DNA of 64,000 bases from GCA-2737725 sp965229355 (GTDB lineage: Bacteria; Pseudomonadota; Alphaproteobacteria; Rhodospirillales; Rhodospirillaceae): the NCBI GenBank assembly GCA_965229355.1, contig OZ245869.1, forward strand, positions 496,001 through 560,000, in the 5' to 3' direction. This document shows, in pieces, positions 26,020 through 34,760 of this stretch (position 1 is its first letter; the number at the start of each line of letters is the position of its first letter). Below the pieces are notes generated by a model. It did not search any database. It was not told the origin of the DNA and saw only the letters and a program-made list of their open reading frames with translations. A program made the position numbers and the translations under genes.

Positions 26020-26820
26020 ATGCGCAAAACATACGTCGATGGACGCTTTGGCCAAATCCATGTGCGCATGGCTGGTGATGCTGCATCGCCCAAACGGCCG
26101 CTTGTATGCTTTCACTTAAGCCCTGTTTCTGGCGTGATTTACGACAAGTGGATCGACAATATCGGGCAAGATCGGTTGGCCCTTGCGCCAGATACACCTG
26201 GCTATGGCATGAGCGATGCGCCACCATCGCCTCCCGCCATTGCAGATTACGCCGCTGCCATGGGCGACCTCGTTGACGCGCTACACATCACGGAATTCGA
26301 TGTCATGGGTTATCACACGGGTTCGAAAATCGCCGTGGAAATTGCACGGCAGCGCCCAACCCAGGTAAAGCACTTGGTGCTCATGTCGACACCGATTTAC
26401 ACCCCTGATGATTTAAAAATGCAGCGCGTGGTGAATTCGATCCCGTCCGAAGATGAAAATGGTCAGTTTCTCGTCGAAGCCTGGAAGCTTCTCACTCTGT
26501 TTCAAGACAAACGCGCCAGCTTGCAAGATACGATGAAACAATTCCCTGATCACTTGCGGGGCGGCGATAAGCGCGGTTGGGGCCACCATGCCGCCTTTAA
26601 CTATACGTACCCCGAGACCATCATCGATGTGACAGCACCCATCTTAGTGTTCAACCCCGACGACGACCTGCACACCTTCACACCACGCGTGAAGCCGTAT
26701 CTTAAGAATGGCCGGGTTAAAGATTTGCCTGGCTGGAGTCATCAGTTACTCGATTTTAGCACCTTAGAAATGGCGGCTATGGTGCGCGCCTTCCTAGACG
26801 AAGACCGCTTTCCCGACTAA
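26020..26820 (+). CDS. Alpha/beta hydrolase with GYHTG nucleophile elbow
   Basis: A 266-residue alpha/beta hydrolase-fold protein with the usual core (LVCFHLSPVSG oxyanion region, GYGMSDAP, and a C-terminal GWSHQLLDF His). The nucleophile elbow reads GYHTG at residues 97-101, placing His99 where Ser, Cys or Asp is normal. A paralogue at 46736 has GHHTG at the same place. The pattern shared by two divergent copies argues against a chance error. It may be a non-hydrolytic enzyme or use another nucleophile. It stands divergent from the tannase gene. Confidence 0.8.
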   Translation: MRKTYVDGRFGQIHVRMAGDAASPKRPLVCFHLSPVSGVIYDKWIDNIGQDRLALAPDTPGYGMSDAPPSPPAIADYAAAMGDLVDALHITEFDVMGYHTGSKIAVEIARQRPTQVKHLVLMSTPIYTPDDLKMQRVVNSIPSEDENGQFLVEAWKLLTLFQDKRASLQDTMKQFPDHLRGGDKRGWGHHAAFNYTYPETIIDVTAPILVFNPDDDLHTFTPRVKPYLKNGRVKDLPGWSHQLLDFSTLEMAAMVRAFLDEDRFPD

Positions 26821-26857
26821 TTTGCGGCCCAGACTTCACTGCATTAGGAACCCAGTC

Positions 26858-27370
26858 ATGGCCAAAGCGAAAGCAAAGCGCAAACCCGCAGCCAAAGCGA
26901 AAAAGAAGCTGAGTGTCGTGCCAAAGGGTCAAAGCACGCCCACAGCCTATATCGGCGTGAAGAATGCAAGTGCGGTCATCAAGTTCTATGCAAAAGCTTT
27001 CGGCGCCAAGGAACTCTTCCGCCTGACCGAGCCCAGCGGAAAGGTCAGCCATGCCGAGATCGCCATTGGCGAAGCCACAATGATGATCGCCGACGAATAC
27101 CCAGACTTTGGCTGTGCTAGCCCGCAGACCATTGGCGGTTCGCCGGTGCAGTTTCATCTGTATGTGAAGAACGCAGACGCCGCGGTGAAAAAGGCGGTGA
27201 AAGCGGGTGCCAAAATTACACGCCCTGTGATGAATCAGTTTTACGGCGATCGCACCGGTAGCGTAGCTGATCCGTTTGGCTATCGCTGGATGATTTCACA
27301 CCGCGTTGAACAGGTATCGCCCAAAGAAATGCAGCGCCGTTGGCGCGAGCTGTTAAAAGGCGGCGAATAG
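26858..27370 (+). CDS. VOC-family (glyoxalase/bleomycin-resistance-like) protein with Lys/Ala-rich N-terminus
   Basis: A 170-residue protein of the vicinal-oxygen-chelate superfamily resembling PhnB-like/YdcE-type proteins: TAYIGVKNASAVIKFYAKAFGA opens the domain and VADPFGYRWMISHR closes it. The first 30 residues are a basic Lys/Ala run (KAKAKRKPAAKAKKK), reminiscent of a nucleic-acid-binding tail. The ATG at 26858, with AGGAA eight bases before it, is chosen over 26822. A strong bidirectional terminator follows. Its substrate is unknown. Confidence 0.8.
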   Translation: MAKAKAKRKPAAKAKKKLSVVPKGQSTPTAYIGVKNASAVIKFYAKAFGAKELFRLTEPSGKVSHAEIAIGEATMMIADEYPDFGCASPQTIGGSPVQFHLYVKNADAAVKKAVKAGAKITRPVMNQFYGDRTGSVADPFGYRWMISHRVEQVSPKEMQRRWRELLKGGE

Positions 27371-27373
27371 AAC

Positions 27374-27411
27374 AAAATAAAGAGGGGGCCTTACAGCCCC
27401 CTCTTTATTTT
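27374..27411. terminator. Bidirectional intrinsic terminator
   Basis: A perfect 16-base-pair stem (27374-27389 with 27396-27411) and a six-base loop. The G/C core is flanked by AAAATAAAG on one side and CTTTATTTT on the other, so a U-rich end is produced in both directions. It separates the rightward VOC gene from the leftward amidohydrolase gene. Confidence 0.93.
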
Positions 27412-27425
27412 ATGTGTTGCGTTGC

Positions 27426-28703
27426 TTAGCGGTAACCCAACTGATTGGGTACGCCAACATTTTTATAACGCTCGCGCAACAAGTCTTGTCGTGTCGTCAA
27501 ATTTTGCGCGGTACCTTTAATGAAGACTTGCGTCGGCGCGGATGTGACCTCTAACGGATCACCATCCCAGATCACCACATCGGCCAGCTTGCCTGCTTCT
27601 AAGCTGCCGTGTTTATCGGCAATGCCCCAAATCTCCGCAGGTGACTTGGTGATCGCAGATAAAGACGCATCCCAAGGCAAGCCATTCGCCGCCGCAAGCC
27701 CCGCATAGTAAGACAAGCTACGCGCATTATACGCTAGTTGATCGCCCATGACGGCGAAGGCAACTTTCACCCCGGCAGCATGAAGCTTGGCTGCATTCTC
27801 CAGTGTTGAGCCTAACTTCTCAAATCCCGACGGGAGATTGTTCGTCGGATCTAAGATCACCGGAATATTCGCATTGGCAATCTCAGCTGCGACTTTCCAG
27901 CCTTCTCGCGCGCCAACAATGATAACCTTTAATTTGTACTCGGCCGCCATTTTCAGAACGTTCTGAATGTCGCTGGCCCGATGCACATCAACGACCAACG
28001 GCATCTTCCCATTAAGCACCGGCAAGAGCGCCTCCAGATCCATCCGTGTCAGAGATGTCGAGCGCGCTTTGTTTTCATCGAAATCAGATCGATTACGTTC
28101 GAAGAAGCGCGCATCTTCAAACGCTTGACGGATCAGCGTCCAGACAGCCCCGCGCGAACCACCCCCTAAGCTTTTGGCCGTTTCACCGACGGTCATGAAC
28201 ATGGCGACCTTGGGCACGACATTAAACTGAGCGCCGTCACCCAACGTCAGCAATGCGCCCTGACCGGCAAAAATCGTTTTACCAAAATCGGGGGCGGCAA
28301 TCGCTTGGGTCACGCCGCGCTTTCGTGTGATGCCAATCATGTTGGCGTAAGGATTGACCCCCGGCGCCACATCAAACGCCGCACTGAACAGCGGCGAGTT
28401 CGCTTCGGTTTCGTTGGTGCTTTTCTCTAATTCAATTTCAAGGATACCGACGCGGCTGAACGAATTAATCAGCCCTGGCGTGACTTGCTGACCTTTCGCA
28501 TCAATCACGGTTGCGCCAGATGGCGGAGCTAACCCCGCACCGACACCAGTGATAACGCCGTTATCAAAGATCACGGTACCATTGGCTATTTTGGGGCCGG
28601 ATACAGGATATACAGTGGCATTAATGATGGCCGTCGGCGCTGCGAGTGCTGATACAGCAAAAGAAGTGCTGAAGGCGACCGCGAGAACAAATGACGTTTT
28701 CAT
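27426..28703 (-). CDS. Exported amidohydrolase-like protein lacking metal ligands
   Basis: A 425-residue protein with a signal peptide (MKTSFVLAVAFSTSFAVSALA) and an imidazolonepropionase-like amidohydrolase fold. The normal TPGLIDAHSH metal motif reads TPGLINSFSR, so the HxH pair is lost. The second half keeps only scattered candidates (VDVHRASD, MGDQLA). It is probably not a normal metallohydrolase. It overlaps the intact amidohydrolase upstream by four bases (ATGA type), so the two are made together and may form a complex in the periplasm. Confidence 0.85.
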   Translation of the reverse strand: MKTSFVLAVAFSTSFAVSALAAPTAIINATVYPVSGPKIANGTVIFDNGVITGVGAGLAPPSGATVIDAKGQQVTPGLINSFSRVGILEIELEKSTNETEANSPLFSAAFDVAPGVNPYANMIGITRKRGVTQAIAAPDFGKTIFAGQGALLTLGDGAQFNVVPKVAMFMTVGETAKSLGGGSRGAVWTLIRQAFEDARFFERNRSDFDENKARSTSLTRMDLEALLPVLNGKMPLVVDVHRASDIQNVLKMAAEYKLKVIIVGAREGWKVAAEIANANIPVILDPTNNLPSGFEKLGSTLENAAKLHAAGVKVAFAVMGDQLAYNARSLSYYAGLAAANGLPWDASLSAITKSPAEIWGIADKHGSLEAGKLADVVIWDGDPLEVTSAPTQVFIKGTAQNLTTRQDLLRERYKNVGVPNQLGYR

Positions 28704-30115
28704 CGCACGTCCTCCTTATTGGCGTGGCCAAGTTCGAAATCACCGCGCGCTTGTTTTGATGGATCGTCGTAGTCGTACGTCAGTGCTCCATCGATGAATA
28801 CTTTCTCGGCATGGGCATAGACACTTAAGGGACTTGCGTTCCACACCACCACATCGGCCATTTTACCGGGCTCCAACGAACCAGTTTTGTCGTCAATCGC
28901 AATTGATTTGGCGGGGTTTAACGTCACCCACTTAATTGCTTGGCCATCAGTAATGTTCAGGCCCATGCGGCGGCCCGCCGCCATCGACTTTGCAGCATCT
29001 TGGTTTAAACGCTGATTGGTAACGTTTGAGTCCGAATGGACGACAGCACAGGCGCCGGCCGCATCCATCAGGGCAATGTTTTCTTCGATGCCATCCAGTG
29101 ATTCAACTTTGAACCCCCACCAGTCAGACCACATCGCGCCGCAAATGCCTTCCTTCGCTAACACATCGCGAATTTTGTAGGCTTCGACCGCATGATGAAA
29201 TTGGCTCACCTTGTAGCCAAACTCTTTCGATATATCGATGACCTGCATCATCTCATCAGCACGGTAGCAATGCATCTGCACCAGAATGTCACCGCGTAAG
29301 GCACCTGCTAGTGTTTCGAGTTCCAAGTCACGCTTCGGTGGCTTTGCCGCAGGGTCACCTTTTTGACGCTTGGCCTCAAACTGGTCCCACTCGTATTGAT
29401 ACTCGAGCGCTTTAATCCACGCCGCGCGATAGCCCGCAAAATTGCCCATCCGGGTCGCAGGCGTGCGATTTTTACTGCCGTATACGCGGCGCGGATTTTC
29501 ACCGCAGGCCATTTTCATGCCCTGCTTCGCACCGGGAAACTTCATGCCCTGAACAGAACGGCTCCACACATTTTTCACCACCACTGAGCGCCCGCCAATC
29601 AGGTTGGCAGAGCCTGGCAAGATTTGCATCGACGTCACACCGCCAGCCAACGCGCGCGAGAACGCAGGGTCTTGCGGCCACAAGGAATGTTCGGCCCACA
29701 CTTCTGCGGTGTTGGGGTCCGTGGCTTCGTTGCCGTCTGACAACGAGTCAACTGTAGGTTCTGGATACACACCCAAGTGAGAGTGCGCGTCAATAAGCCC
29801 GGGCGTGACGAACTTACCTTTGCCATCAATCACCACTGCACCAGCGGGCGCGGTCCCACCTTCTGTTACGCTCACGATCTTGCCGCCATTCATCACAACT
29901 GTTGCGTTGTTGAGTGTGGCGCCAGTGCCTGTATGAACAGTCGCACCAACAATAGCAGTGAGCACAGATGACTGCGGTGTATACGTGCTTGGAAATGGAT
30001 CGCGCGGCATATCGGCTAAACGCTTGCCAGCCGCAGAGCCTGCAAACTGGGCTTGCGCTGGCGCAACCAACGCCAGCGTCATGGCGCTGACCGTGGCCAG
30101 AATATAAGACCTCAT
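28700..30115 (-). CDS. Exported metal-dependent amidohydrolase
   Basis: A 471-residue periplasmic amidohydrolase with signal peptide (MRSYILATVSAMTLALVAPAQAQ). The metal site appears intact: TPGLIDAHSHLG (HxH), QMHCYRADE and QFHHAVEAY (His ligands) and VVHSDSNV (Asp). The family includes imidazolonepropionase-like, peptidase-like and other cyclic amidases, and the substrate is not apparent. It is the first gene of a two-gene operon with a metal-site-deficient paralogue. The divergent gene upstream encodes a peptide-type binding protein, which could point to a peptide-like substrate. Confidence 0.9.
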   Translation of the reverse strand: MRSYILATVSAMTLALVAPAQAQFAGSAAGKRLADMPRDPFPSTYTPQSSVLTAIVGATVHTGTGATLNNATVVMNGGKIVSVTEGGTAPAGAVVIDGKGKFVTPGLIDAHSHLGVYPEPTVDSLSDGNEATDPNTAEVWAEHSLWPQDPAFSRALAGGVTSMQILPGSANLIGGRSVVVKNVWSRSVQGMKFPGAKQGMKMACGENPRRVYGSKNRTPATRMGNFAGYRAAWIKALEYQYEWDQFEAKRQKGDPAAKPPKRDLELETLAGALRGDILVQMHCYRADEMMQVIDISKEFGYKVSQFHHAVEAYKIRDVLAKEGICGAMWSDWWGFKVESLDGIEENIALMDAAGACAVVHSDSNVTNQRLNQDAAKSMAAGRRMGLNITDGQAIKWVTLNPAKSIAIDDKTGSLEPGKMADVVVWNASPLSVYAHAEKVFIDGALTYDYDDPSKQARGDFELGHANKEDVR

Positions 30116-30135
30116 GACACCCCCACTAAACTTAA

Positions 30136-30175
30136 CGCTTAACTTAAGCGGTCACTAAAAAGTGCGATTGCACTT
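30136..30175. promoter_or_regulatory. Two palindromes between divergent amidohydrolase and binding-protein genes
   Basis: The 104-base gap holds CGCTTAACTTAAGCG (30136-30150, a 7-1-7 palindrome) and AAGTGC-GATT-GCACTT (30160-30175, a 6-4-6 inverted repeat). They are well placed to act as operators controlling both directions. The regulator is unknown. Confidence 0.4.
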
Positions 30176-30219
30176 ACGGTGGCACAGCGTAACCTGGGCA
30201 GGCAAGACACCTTGACCGC

Positions 30220-31806
30220 ATGAACACGCACAAACCCATCTTGACTCGCACATCTCATTTGCGACGGCTGCGCCGTGTGTGCAGCGCATTATGCGTGTTC
30301 GCGTTAACATTTGCGCCGCTCGCGCATGCTCAAAAAAGCGCAAGCGATACTGCCCCGCAAAAAACGCTGAAGATCGCAGTCACATCATTTCCGAACAGTC
30401 TGGGGAATCCTTACGGTAGTATTTCCCTGCCCTCTCTGTTGCCTGCGCTTGCAATTTACGACCCGCTTTTTCAGTTTGATACGAGCGGCAACTTGCGCCC
30501 GGCATTGGTCGAGAGATGGGAGATGATATCGCCGACAACATGGCGATTATATTTGCGCAAAGACGTGGTGTTCTCGAACGGCGAGCCATTCAATGCGACT
30601 GCTGTTGTGCAGGCATTCGAACACTTAACGTCTAAAGCTGGCCTGATGGAAGTTGTGGCGCAACTAGTTGTGGATATCAAAAGCGCACATGCCATTGATG
30701 ACGCAACCGTGGATATCGAAACAAAGGCTCCTAACGTTTTACTGCCGCGACGCCTGGCAGGTGTGCGAATCCCCGCGCCTCAGTTATGGGCCAGCATGGA
30801 CCGTAAGCTGTTCAGCCGCGCACCCAGCGGGACAGGTCCTTTCAAAGTCGTATCGTGGACCGCGGGAAAAGTTGTTTTTAAAGCGCATGAAAGGTCATGG
30901 CGTGCGCCAGTACTTCATCAGCTAGAGTTGATTGAAGTCCCCGATATGAATGCGCGCGTACAAGCTTTGCGCACGAGTGCCGTGGACATTGCCATGGATG
31001 TCGGTCCAGAAGATCGCAACGTCATTGAAGCCAGCGGCGGCACAATCAACGTGCGTGAGACCGGGCGTGTACAAACGCTGGCGTTTACCTCCAACAAGCC
31101 GTCGCCAGTTGCCGATGTACGAGTTCGCCAAGCGTTGAATTACGCCGTCGATAAACAGCGCATTGTTGATTTGCTGATGGGCGGTACAACAACGATTGCA
31201 ACCCAGGGCGCAGTCAAACAGGCCTTTGGGTATGATGCATCTTTAACAGCGTATCCTTACAATCGCGCAAAAGCCCGTGCGATGCTGAAGGATGCTGGTT
31301 ACGAGAATGGCTTTGACATTCTGATCAGCTTTCCACCTGGCACCTTTGCCGCTGATGATGCCTATCATCAGCAGATTGTTTCGGACCTCCGAGCTGTGGG
31401 TGTGCGGGCCACCATCGATAGCTCAACGTTTATTCAGCATATCACACGCATTCGTACAGGCGGCTGGCCAGGCTTGGGCTTTGCGATGGACTTTAACAAC
31501 ATGCCCACCCTGGATGCGTTGTGGTCAATCCGTATCCACAGTTGCTTGTGGTCCGCCCCGTGGCATTGCCGACCCGAATGGACACCACTGATACAACAGG
31601 CCGAAGCCGCTACGACGATTGATGAACGTCTTGCTCTCACTCGCCAATTGCTCAAACTGTATCACGACGAGCCGACAGGTATTTTCTTATGGGAAATTCC
31701 GGGTCTAGACGGGGTGAGTTCACGAGTCATGAATTACAAGCCTGGGCTTGGCACAATTAACTTTGATACAATCGATATTCAGACGCGGCCAACTCGTCGC
31801 AATTAA
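30220..31806 (+). CDS. Orphan ABC transporter peptide/solute-binding protein (family 5)
   Basis: A 528-residue periplasmic binding protein of the SBP_bac_5 (oligopeptide/dipeptide/nickel) family. A basic N-terminus and a hydrophobic stretch ending in AHAQ form the signal peptide. Family hallmarks include the block RPALVERWEMISPTTWRLYL and the RQALNYAVDKQRIVDLLM segment. No permease or ATPase gene is near. A paralogue at 50076 shares the unusual IHSCLW..PWHC segment with two Cys. It faces the amidohydrolase pair, so a shared substrate is possible. Confidence 0.9.
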   Translation: MNTHKPILTRTSHLRRLRRVCSALCVFALTFAPLAHAQKSASDTAPQKTLKIAVTSFPNSLGNPYGSISLPSLLPALAIYDPLFQFDTSGNLRPALVERWEMISPTTWRLYLRKDVVFSNGEPFNATAVVQAFEHLTSKAGLMEVVAQLVVDIKSAHAIDDATVDIETKAPNVLLPRRLAGVRIPAPQLWASMDRKLFSRAPSGTGPFKVVSWTAGKVVFKAHERSWRAPVLHQLELIEVPDMNARVQALRTSAVDIAMDVGPEDRNVIEASGGTINVRETGRVQTLAFTSNKPSPVADVRVRQALNYAVDKQRIVDLLMGGTTTIATQGAVKQAFGYDASLTAYPYNRAKARAMLKDAGYENGFDILISFPPGTFAADDAYHQQIVSDLRAVGVRATIDSSTFIQHITRIRTGGWPGLGFAMDFNNMPTLDALWSIRIHSCLWSAPWHCRPEWTPLIQQAEAATTIDERLALTRQLLKLYHDEPTGIFLWEIPGLDGVSSRVMNYKPGLGTINFDTIDIQTRPTRRN

Positions 31807-31830
31807 CTCGGCGCAATTAAGCTGTAACAT

Positions 31831-33525
31831 ATGTTTAAGCAATATTTTGAGCAACCGTGGGCTATTCGACGCAGGCTAGCCTGGAGCTTGGCTGCGGTGA
31901 ACGTGATTGGCACGCTGGTTTTTTCAACGTTGGCTTATCAGGCCTCCCGGCAAGCCACATTATCTGACATCGACGACATCTTGTGTGCGGCAGCAGAAGG
32001 TGTACGGGCCATTGTCCCCCCGATCATCATCGAACAAGCCGAAGATGCCGCGCGCGCTGAACCGTTGTACACGGACACGTACCAAGCCGCGCACAATGCG
32101 CTGGAGCGCTATGTCGAAGCAGCGCGGCTGGAGTTCCTCTATGCCATTGTCATGCGCAAAGATGGCACGGCCTATGAACTGGTCAGCAATCTGACGCCCG
32201 CACAGCAAGCTGCGCATGCGAATCCGATCAAAGACATTTTGCTGAAGCCTTACGACGACCCTTCGCCGGTGATGATCGAAGCCTCCAAAACGGGCAAACG
32301 CAGCATCGACGTCGCGCAAGACGAATACGGTTATTTCCGCTCGTGCCTGGTGCCCGTGACCTCAGCCAACGGATCGGTGGCTTTGTTTGGCGCAGACATG
32401 GAAATTACCGAGGTCAATCAGCGCCTAATGCGCGATCTTTTGACCAACGTTGGCATTGGTTTTCTGGTCTTGATTGGCACGCTGTTTGTGATCCGCGCCG
32501 TCAGCAACAGCATGTCACGCGATGTCAGCAAGGTTGTCACCGAAACCGAAGCTGTCAGCCGCTTGAGCTTCATGCCCGATGAGAAGCGCCTGAACAGTTC
32601 GACATTAGAAGTCGATCAACTGTTCGGCGCGTTGTTTGACATGAAAAACGGCCTCCGGGCCTTCACCAAATACGTGCCAACATCTGTCATCAAACGTGTG
32701 CTGGCCACCGGCAAAGCCGAGATTGGTGGCGAACGACGTGAATTATCGCTGCTGATGACGGATGTAACCGATTTTACAACCATCTCGGAACAGCTCGATG
32801 CCGAGAAGGTCATGCTGGTGATGTCGGAGTATTTCGGCAACGTCGTCGCGCCGATTTTGGAAATGCAGGGCACGCTGGATAAATACGTCGGCGATGCAAT
32901 CTTTGCCTATTGGAACGCACCCGCAGTCCAGGATGATCACGCCATTCTGTGCTGTCGTGCGGCCTTAAGATCACGCGAAGCCAGCGACCGGCTCGCCGCG
33001 CACTGGAAAGAGCAAGGACTATTCCCCTGGTATACGCGCTTTGGCTTGCACGCAGGCGAAACCGTGTTCGGCAATGTCGGCGCACCTGACCGCATGGACT
33101 TCACGGTCATTGGATCGTCCGTCAACCTGGCATCGCGTATCGAAGGCTTGAACAAATTTTACGGCACAGAAATTCTGGCCAGCCAACGTTTGCGCGATCT
33201 CGCACGTGAGCATTTCGTCTTCCGTAGCATCGACCGCGTGATGCCAAAAGGCGCTATTTATGACTTTGAGATTTTTGAATTGCTGGGCGAGACGGAAAGT
33301 TTTGCGGGCAACACCAGTGCGCTTGATTATTTGACACTGTGGGAAAATGCCTACGGCCTTTACAAATCCCGCAAATGGCCAGAAGCACTAGCTGCGTTTG
33401 AGCGCTTGGTGATCTTGCAAGCCGATGATCGCGTGGCTCAGCTTTATGTAAAACGCTGTGATGAATTGATTAAGCATCCACCACTACCGTCGTGGGATGG
33501 CATTCAGCGCTTCGATACAAAGTAA
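31831..33525 (+). CDS. Membrane-bound class III adenylate/guanylate cyclase
   Basis: A 564-residue inner-membrane signalling enzyme. Two transmembrane helices (about residues 17-36 and 207-228) enclose a periplasmic sensor domain of about 165 residues. A short linker leads to the class III cyclase domain (about 300-490). The metal-binding aspartates are in LLMTDVTDF and KYVGDAIFA, and the DFTVIGSSVNLASRIE block carries the transition-state residues, so the enzyme should be active. A C-terminal helical TPR-like tail follows. Product is probably cAMP. It lies next to the convergent pspF gene. A cyclic-nucleotide-binding transporter occurs at 5031. Confidence 0.92.
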   Translation: MFKQYFEQPWAIRRRLAWSLAAVNVIGTLVFSTLAYQASRQATLSDIDDILCAAAEGVRAIVPPIIIEQAEDAARAEPLYTDTYQAAHNALERYVEAARLEFLYAIVMRKDGTAYELVSNLTPAQQAAHANPIKDILLKPYDDPSPVMIEASKTGKRSIDVAQDEYGYFRSCLVPVTSANGSVALFGADMEITEVNQRLMRDLLTNVGIGFLVLIGTLFVIRAVSNSMSRDVSKVVTETEAVSRLSFMPDEKRLNSSTLEVDQLFGALFDMKNGLRAFTKYVPTSVIKRVLATGKAEIGGERRELSLLMTDVTDFTTISEQLDAEKVMLVMSEYFGNVVAPILEMQGTLDKYVGDAIFAYWNAPAVQDDHAILCCRAALRSREASDRLAAHWKEQGLFPWYTRFGLHAGETVFGNVGAPDRMDFTVIGSSVNLASRIEGLNKFYGTEILASQRLRDLAREHFVFRSIDRVMPKGAIYDFEIFELLGETESFAGNTSALDYLTLWENAYGLYKSRKWPEALAAFERLVILQADDRVAQLYVKRCDELIKHPPLPSWDGIQRFDTK

Positions 33526-33532
33526 AAAGCCG

Positions 33533-34567
33533 TTACGCCTGCGCAGGCAACAGCCCATGTTTGCGCAACGCATTGCGCAACTGGTGATACTGCAATCCTA
33601 AGCGCTTGGCCGCAATGCGTTGGTTATGACGCGCGGCATCTAACGCATCGATCAGCACCTGCTTCTCGAACGCAGCAACAGCTGCTTTGAAGTCAGTGAC
33701 GTTTGTGGTGTCAACGCGCACCTCAGATGTGGGCACTTCATCGCTCACCACAACGTCTTTCGCTTTTGCACGGCCAATGGCGGCCTTAGGGCGGAAAGGC
33801 GAGTCAAACGGATCAAACACAACGCTGGCAATCGGTGCCGACAGATCAAGGCAGTGCGCCACCGCGCGTTCCACCACGTTCTTCAATTCGCGCACATTGC
33901 CCGGCCATGCATAAGCTTCAAGTTCCGCCATCGCTTGCAGCGAGAAACCGGGAAACACATCCAGCGAGAGCGCCTTGGTCATAGCGCGCCCGAAATGTTC
34001 GGCAAGCATCGGCACGTCGCCGACGCGCGCTCTTAAGGGCGGCAGCGTCAACACATCGAACGCCAGGCGATCTAATAAATCTTCACGGAAGCGCCCGGCG
34101 GCGGCTTCCGCAGGCAAGTCAGCATTGGTGGCCGCCACAACGCGCACTGAGACTTGCAGCGTTTCAGACCCGCCCAAACGTTCAAATTCGCCGTACTCGA
34201 TCACGCGCAGGATTTTTTCCTGCACCGACATCGGCGCATTGCCGATCTCGTCTAAAAACAACGTTCCCGTATCCGCCATCTCGAAGCGGCCCAGACGGCG
34301 CTTGGCAGCACCCGTAAACGCGCCCGCCTCGACACCGAACAACTCGGCTTCCAGCAAGCTTTCGGGCAAGGCCGCGCAGTTCAGCTTCACCAATGGCCCA
34401 CCCCAGCGACTGGACAGGTAGTGAATACGTGCGGCTGACAGTTCCTTGCCCGTACCCCGCTCGCCGATAATCAGCACAGGGCGGTCCACCGGCGCCACCC
34501 GCGAGAGGTGATCGATGTGGCCGAGAAAAGTAGCCGATTGGCCTAAAGGGGCTGGAAGATCAACCAT
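33533..34567 (-). CDS. pspF: Phage-shock operon activator (sigma-54 enhancer-binding protein)
   Basis: A 344-residue AAA+ activator without an N-terminal receiver domain, as in PspF. Walker A is GERGTGKE (near residue 37), the sigma-54-contact loop GAFTGA is present, Walker B is TLFLDEIG, and a Fis-type helix-turn-helix ends the protein (NQRIAAKRLGLQYHQLRNALRK). It is divergent from an operon starting with a perfect sigma-54 promoter and containing pspA, pspB and pspC, which settles the name. By analogy PspA would hold it inactive until membrane stress. Confidence 0.92.
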   Translation of the reverse strand: MVDLPAPLGQSATFLGHIDHLSRVAPVDRPVLIIGERGTGKELSAARIHYLSSRWGGPLVKLNCAALPESLLEAELFGVEAGAFTGAAKRRLGRFEMADTGTLFLDEIGNAPMSVQEKILRVIEYGEFERLGGSETLQVSVRVVAATNADLPAEAAAGRFREDLLDRLAFDVLTLPPLRARVGDVPMLAEHFGRAMTKALSLDVFPGFSLQAMAELEAYAWPGNVRELKNVVERAVAHCLDLSAPIASVVFDPFDSPFRPKAAIGRAKAKDVVVSDEVPTSEVRVDTTNVTDFKAAVAAFEKQVLIDALDAARHNQRIAAKRLGLQYHQLRNALRKHGLLPAQA

Positions 34568-34601
34568 GTGACGGAAAATGACATGAGTTGATGTTTTTAG
34601 T

Positions 34602-34660
34602 CAAACTATAGCGTCTTAGATCAATATAGGAAAATGCTCTGAATCATAAAAGTCAATATA
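34602..34660. promoter_or_regulatory. Candidate upstream activator sites for PspF
   Basis: TCAATATA occurs at 34621-34628 and 34653-34660, exactly 32 bases apart (about three helical turns), and a related TCAAACTATA lies at 34602-34611. They sit 30-90 bases upstream of the sigma-54 promoter, where an enhancer-binding protein would bind. Binding is inferred from position and repetition. Confidence 0.4.
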
Positions 34661-34688
34661 ATACAAAGACTTAGTGGCTTCCTGGCAG

Positions 34689-34705
34689 TTGGCACAGCCG
34701 TTGCA
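34689..34705 (+). promoter_or_regulatory. Sigma-54 (-24/-12) promoter of the psp operon
   Basis: TTGGCAC, five bases, TTGCA matches the sigma-54 consensus TGGCACN5TTGCW exactly, with the invariant GG (34691-34692) and GC (34703-34704) at the required spacing. Transcription should start near 34716, giving a leader of about 45 bases before the first gene at 34761. Confidence 0.92.
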
Positions 34706-34760
34706 ATTATAGGGACAGAACGTCGCCGGGGAAGGCGACAACAACTCGAAGGAGACCACC

